Below, piece after piece: positions 60,617 to 64,000 of a DNA stretch of 64,000 nt. The stretch's first letter is position 1; the number at the start of each line of letters is the position of its first letter. Position numbers and translations under genes: made by a program. The notes below the pieces were generated by a model. The model did no database searches and was not told where the DNA came from. It was given only the letters and a program-made list of their open reading frames with translations. The stretch lies in NCBI RefSeq assembly GCF_039523755.1, contig NZ_BAAAFX010000026.1:62001-126000 (forward strand), read 5' to 3'. Source of the stretch: Tatumella terrea (GTDB taxonomy: Bacteria; Pseudomonadota; Gammaproteobacteria; Enterobacterales; Enterobacteriaceae).

Positions 60617-62482
60617 ATGCGCACTTTGTGGCGAATTACCGGCAGGTTATTTTCTGCCGTCTGGCGGATAATCAATTTTATCAGGGAGTTTATCCTGAAC
60701 CTCTTCCTGCTGTTGCTGATCGTCGCGGGCGTCGGGATTTGGTCACAGGTCAGTGGCGGATCGGCGAATTCGGCAAAAACGCTGACCGGCGGTGCATTGA
60801 AGATTGACCTCGCCGGCAGGGTCGTTGACCAGCCTTCGGCACAAAACCGTCTGAGTAAAATTGGCCGGGAGTTACTGGGCAGCCGCAGTGAAACACTGCA
60901 GCAGAACTCGGTCTTCGATATCGTGAATGCCATTCGTCAGGCGAAGAGTGACGATAAAATTACCGGTATCGTGCTGGATCTGCGCAATTTCGGCGGCGGT
61001 GACCAGCCAGCGCTGCAATATATCGGAAAAGCTTTACGGGAATTCCGTGATGCCGGTAAACCTGTGTACGCCTATGGCGATAATTTCAGTCAGGCACAAT
61101 ATTATCTGGCCAGTTTTGCCAATACGGTTTACCTCTCTCCTCAGGGAGCGGTCGACATTCATGGTATGGCCACCAATGCCCTCTACTACAAAACCCTGCT
61201 GGATACGCTGAAAGTATCATCCCATGTTTTCCGTGTCGGCACCTATAAATCTGCAGTAGAACCTTTCCTGCGCGATAACATGTCACCGGCCGCGAGAGAT
61301 GCCGATACCCGCTGGATCACTCAGTTATGGAATAACTATCTGACCACCGTTTCGGCCAACCGTCAGTTAACGCCGCAGCAGGTCTTTCCTGGCGCGGACA
61401 ATCTGATCACGGCCCTGAAAGCCGTAAACGGTAATACCGCTACTTATGCGCTGAATAGCCGACTGGTAGATGGACTGGAATCCCGGGCGGCAGTGGATCA
61501 GATCCTTATCCATAAATTTGGCTGGGATAGTCAGACCCATGACTACCGTAATGTCAGTATCTATGATTATCCGCTAAAAGAGTCGCAGACCAGTGCCCCG
61601 GCAAATATCGCGGTCATTGTAGCCAACGGCGCGATTGTGGACGGTGAGTCCGGTGCCGGTAACGTTGGGAGTGATACGCTGGTTTCACAAATCCGTACGG
61701 CGCGTCTGGATAAAAATATTAAGGCCATCATCCTGCGGGTCAACAGCCCGGGCGGCAGTGTGACCGCTTCTGAAGCTATCCGTGAAGAACTGATGGCCGC
61801 AAAACAAGCCGGCAAACCTGTGGTTGTCTCTATGGGCGGTGTGGCCGCCTCCGGCGGCTACTGGATCTCGACCCCGGCCAGCTATATTATCGCCAGCCCT
61901 TCGACCCTGACCGGATCGATTGGTATCTTCGGGGTGATTAATACCATAGAGAATTCGCTGAGTACCCTGGGCGTCCACACCGATGGGGTTTCGACTTCCC
62001 CGCTGGCGGATGTTGCTATGACCAAAGCATTGCCGGACCAGGTGCAGCAAATGATGCAAATCAGCATCGAAAATGGATATCATAACTTCCTCAGCCTGGT
62101 AGCAGACTCGCGTCATAAAACCACGGAGCAGATCGATCAGATTGCTCAGGGCCATGTCTGGACCGGCAGTGATGCAAAAGAAAACGGACTGGTTGATGAA
62201 CTCGGTGACTTTGATGATGCAACACAGAAAGCTGCGGCGCTGGCACATATCACCACGCCTCGTCTGGACTGGTATCAGGAGCAACCGACCTTCTTTGATC
62301 AGGTACTGGATCAGATGAGTTCTTCGGTCAGCGCGTCACTGCCTGCCAGTATTAAGGCTTTCCTGCCCGCACCGCTGGCGGAAGTGATGACCGATTTACA
62401 AAATCAGCCTGGTCTGACCGGCCAGGCGGCCGATCCGCAAAACCGTTATGCGTATTGTCTTAACTGCGGCGTAATGAACTGA
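60617..62482 (+). CDS. sppA: Signal peptide peptidase A (protease IV)
   Basis: Membrane-anchored serine protease that digests cleaved signal peptides; 621 aa (E. coli 618). The start at 60617 (MRTLWRITGRLFSAVWRIIN) has GGAG upstream; the frame opens earlier at 60563 without support. One signal-anchor helix (FILNLFLLLLIVAGVGIW) precedes two tandem S49 domains. The catalytic Lys is in FRVGTYKSAVEPF of the first and the Ser in MGGVAASGGYWISTPASYI of the second. Confidence 0.96.
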   Translation: MRTLWRITGRLFSAVWRIINFIREFILNLFLLLLIVAGVGIWSQVSGGSANSAKTLTGGALKIDLAGRVVDQPSAQNRLSKIGRELLGSRSETLQQNSVFDIVNAIRQAKSDDKITGIVLDLRNFGGGDQPALQYIGKALREFRDAGKPVYAYGDNFSQAQYYLASFANTVYLSPQGAVDIHGMATNALYYKTLLDTLKVSSHVFRVGTYKSAVEPFLRDNMSPAARDADTRWITQLWNNYLTTVSANRQLTPQQVFPGADNLITALKAVNGNTATYALNSRLVDGLESRAAVDQILIHKFGWDSQTHDYRNVSIYDYPLKESQTSAPANIAVIVANGAIVDGESGAGNVGSDTLVSQIRTARLDKNIKAIILRVNSPGGSVTASEAIREELMAAKQAGKPVVVSMGGVAASGGYWISTPASYIIASPSTLTGSIGIFGVINTIENSLSTLGVHTDGVSTSPLADVAMTKALPDQVQQMMQISIENGYHNFLSLVADSRHKTTEQIDQIAQGHVWTGSDAKENGLVDELGDFDDATQKAAALAHITTPRLDWYQEQPTFFDQVLDQMSSSVSASLPASIKAFLPAPLAEVMTDLQNQPGLTGQAADPQNRYAYCLNCGVMN

Positions 62483-62583
62483 CCGGCTGGCAGCCTGAAC
62501 CGGGTTCAGGCTGCTTTCCCCGGAAATTGCTATATACTGCCGCCATCTTCCGGCTTTTTTACGACTTTTGAAAAGAATACGTC

Positions 62584-63597
62584 ATGCAGAGAAAAAATAT
62601 TTATGTTGCCTACACGGGCGGGACCATTGGTATGCAGCGTTCTGCCCAGGGATATATACCGGTGTCCGGGCATCTGCAACAGCAATTACTGGCAATGCCG
62701 GAGTTCCATCGTCCGGAAATGCCCTCCTTCTCGATTCACGAATATCAGCCGCTGATGGACTCGTCAGACATGACGCCACAGGACTGGCAGGTCATAGCCG
62801 ATGATATCCACAAAAACTATGCACTGTATGATGGTTTTGTGATCCTGCACGGTACCGATACCATGGCGTTTACCGCCTCAGCGCTGTCGTTTATGCTGGA
62901 AAACCTGGGGAAACCGGTCATTGTGACAGGGTCACAGATACCCCTGGCCGAAATGCGTTCAGACGGACAGCAGAATCTGCTGAATGCATTGTATGTCGCC
63001 GCAAATTACCCGGTGAATGAAGTCACGTTATTTTTTAATAACACGCTCTTCCGGGGTAACCGGACCACAAAGGCTCATGCCGATGGCTTCGATGCTTTTG
63101 CCTCCCCGAACCTCACCCCGCTGCTGGAAGCGGGTATCCATATCCGCCGGTTACATACGCCGGCTGCACCGCAGGCTCAGGGGCCGTTTACCGTCCACCC
63201 GATCACGCCACAGCCGGTGGGGGTCGTTACGCTGTATCCCGGAATATCGGCCGAAGTTGTGCGTAACTTCCTGCGTCAGCCGGTGAAAGCGCTAATCCTT
63301 CGTTCGTATGGTGTCGGCAACGCTCCGCAGAATACCGAGTTTCTGACCGAACTCAGGCAGGCTTCAGAGCGCGGCATTGTGGTCGTCAATCTGACGCAAT
63401 GCATTTCGGGGAAAGTGAATATGGGGGGGTATGCCACCGGCAATGCGCTGGAAAATGCCGGAGTGATCAGTGGCTATGATCTCACCGTAGAAGCGGCGCT
63501 GACCAAGCTGCATTATCTGCTCTCTGCCGGCTATGATCCGCAACAGATCCGCGCGCTTATGCAGCAAAACCTCCGTGGCGAGCTGACCGCGGATTAA
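62584..63597 (+). CDS. ansA: L-asparaginase I (cytoplasmic)
   Basis: Hydrolyses asparagine to aspartate and ammonia in the cytoplasm; 337 aa and no signal peptide, so type I. Threonine nucleophile motifs are AYTGGTIGMQRS near residue 10 and VILHGTDTMAFTASALSF near 90. Also PVIVTGSQIPLAEMRSDGQQ. Follows sppA by 101 bp in the same direction, as in E. coli. Confidence 0.97.
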   Translation: MQRKNIYVAYTGGTIGMQRSAQGYIPVSGHLQQQLLAMPEFHRPEMPSFSIHEYQPLMDSSDMTPQDWQVIADDIHKNYALYDGFVILHGTDTMAFTASALSFMLENLGKPVIVTGSQIPLAEMRSDGQQNLLNALYVAANYPVNEVTLFFNNTLFRGNRTTKAHADGFDAFASPNLTPLLEAGIHIRRLHTPAAPQAQGPFTVHPITPQPVGVVTLYPGISAEVVRNFLRQPVKALILRSYGVGNAPQNTEFLTELRQASERGIVVVNLTQCISGKVNMGGYATGNALENAGVISGYDLTVEAALTKLHYLLSAGYDPQQIRALMQQNLRGELTAD

Positions 63598-63646
63598 CGT
63601 CCCGTACCGGCTTGTGTGGGGTCCGGACAAGCCGGTAACAGGGCAA

Positions 63647-63922
63647 CTACAGGGTCAGTTTGGTCACCGCACCGTCGATGCCAAATTCTTCCTTCAGTGC
63701 CTGCTTACTCTTCAGCACCATCTCCCCGCCTTTGGCAATCGTCATATGCCCGGGGTTATCGTTATATCTGGCCTGCCATAACATTACCAGCTGAAGCGTG
63801 TGTTCACGCTGTGCCGGGGTCAGCGCCACACCATCCGGCCACTTACCGGTTTCACTGGCCAGAACCAGGCGTTCATACAACTCCGGGGTCATGCCAGCCA
63901 GTAGATTTTCAAGATCCTTCAT
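63647..63922 (-). CDS. yeaC: Conserved protein YeaC (DUF1315)
   Basis: A 91-aa protein with the family core MTPELYERLVLASETGKWPD, GVALTPAQREHTLQLVMLWQ and GEMVLKSKQALKEEFGID, close to E. coli YeaC (90 aa). Function unknown. Its ATG is 3 bp after the msrB stop, so the two form an operon, as in E. coli. Confidence 0.94.
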   Translation of the reverse strand: MKDLENLLAGMTPELYERLVLASETGKWPDGVALTPAQREHTLQLVMLWQARYNDNPGHMTIAKGGEMVLKSKQALKEEFGIDGAVTKLTL

Positions 63923-63925
63923 CAG

Positions 63926-64000
63926 TTACCCCGGTGTATTGTTGCCTTGCGGATCGGTAAAACTTAACGAGGCAGAGTTGACACAGTAACGCTCGCCCGT
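63926..64000 (-). CDS. msrB: Peptide methionine-(R)-sulfoxide reductase, C-terminal end (cut by window edge)
   Basis: The last 24 codons of MsrB, TGERYCVNSASLSFTDPQGN then NTPG and stop. The RYCVNS motif contains the catalytic cysteine that reduces methionine-R-sulfoxide in proteins. The remainder lies beyond the right edge. Confidence 0.93.
   Translation of the reverse strand, partial: TGERYCVNSASLSFTDPQGNNTPG

Overview
The window is a chromosomal segment of a gammaproteobacterium of the order Enterobacterales. Protein lengths and motifs match E. coli homologues recalled from memory, and the order rnb-osmB-yciH-pyrF-lapB-lapA-pgpB-ribA-cysB-topA-sohB-yciK-rluB-yciO-rnm-trp-ompW-yciCBA-tonB-yciI-cls-yciU-opp-ychE-adhE-tdk-hns-galU-rssB-ychJ-purU-tRNA-xthA-topB-ydjA-sppA-ansA-yeaC-msrB follows the 27-28 min and 39-40 min regions of the E. 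coli map. trpG and trpD are separate genes, as in Serratia and the Erwiniaceae and unlike E. coli and Salmonella. Together with the plant-polysaccharide lyase, this points to an Erwiniaceae-type genome (Pantoea, Erwinia or Tatumella). That placement is inference; no database was searched.

Layout. 1-2805: a truncated LysR regulator diverging from a YdeP/FdhF-like molybdopterin oxidoreductase. 2934-20532: housekeeping genes for RNA decay (rnb), pyrimidine and riboflavin synthesis (pyrF, ribA), LPS control (lapAB), phospholipid turnover (pgpB), cysteine regulation (cysB), DNA topology (topA) and rRNA modification and processing (rluB, rnm). An IS200-type element at 17089-17710 lies between two near-identical 156-bp direct repeats. 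20600-27400: the complete trp operon with TrpR operator, a 17-aa leader peptide with tandem Trp codons, the attenuator, and trpE-G-D-CF-B-A. 27495-32012: a BON lipoprotein, ompW with a perfect FNR box, yciC-yciB-yciA, tonB and yciI.

32013-36911 is the only clearly accessory region. It holds small prophage-like remnants (terminase small- and large-subunit fragments, and a possible S24-type fragment), an intact AT-rich family 4 rhamnogalacturonan lyase-like gene with no visible signal peptide, and about 1.5 kb of decayed sequence. That stretch ends in a short reading frame with an in-frame stop beside yciY.

36902-49643: yciY, clsA, yciU, the oppABCDF oligopeptide importer, ychE and fermentative adhE. 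49664-64000: tdk, hns, a UDP-sugar epimerase, galU, rssB, ychJ, purU, tRNA-Tyr, xthA, topB with a possible translationally coupled 31-codon gene behind it, ydjA, sppA, ansA, yeaC and the 3' end of msrB.

No convincing new multigene defence or biosynthetic system was found. The best leads are the R-IS200-R structure, the lyase island in a phage scar, a perfect 14-bp inverted repeat in the adhE leader, a candidate sigma-54/NtrC arrangement upstream of oppA, and two unannotated short reading frames.
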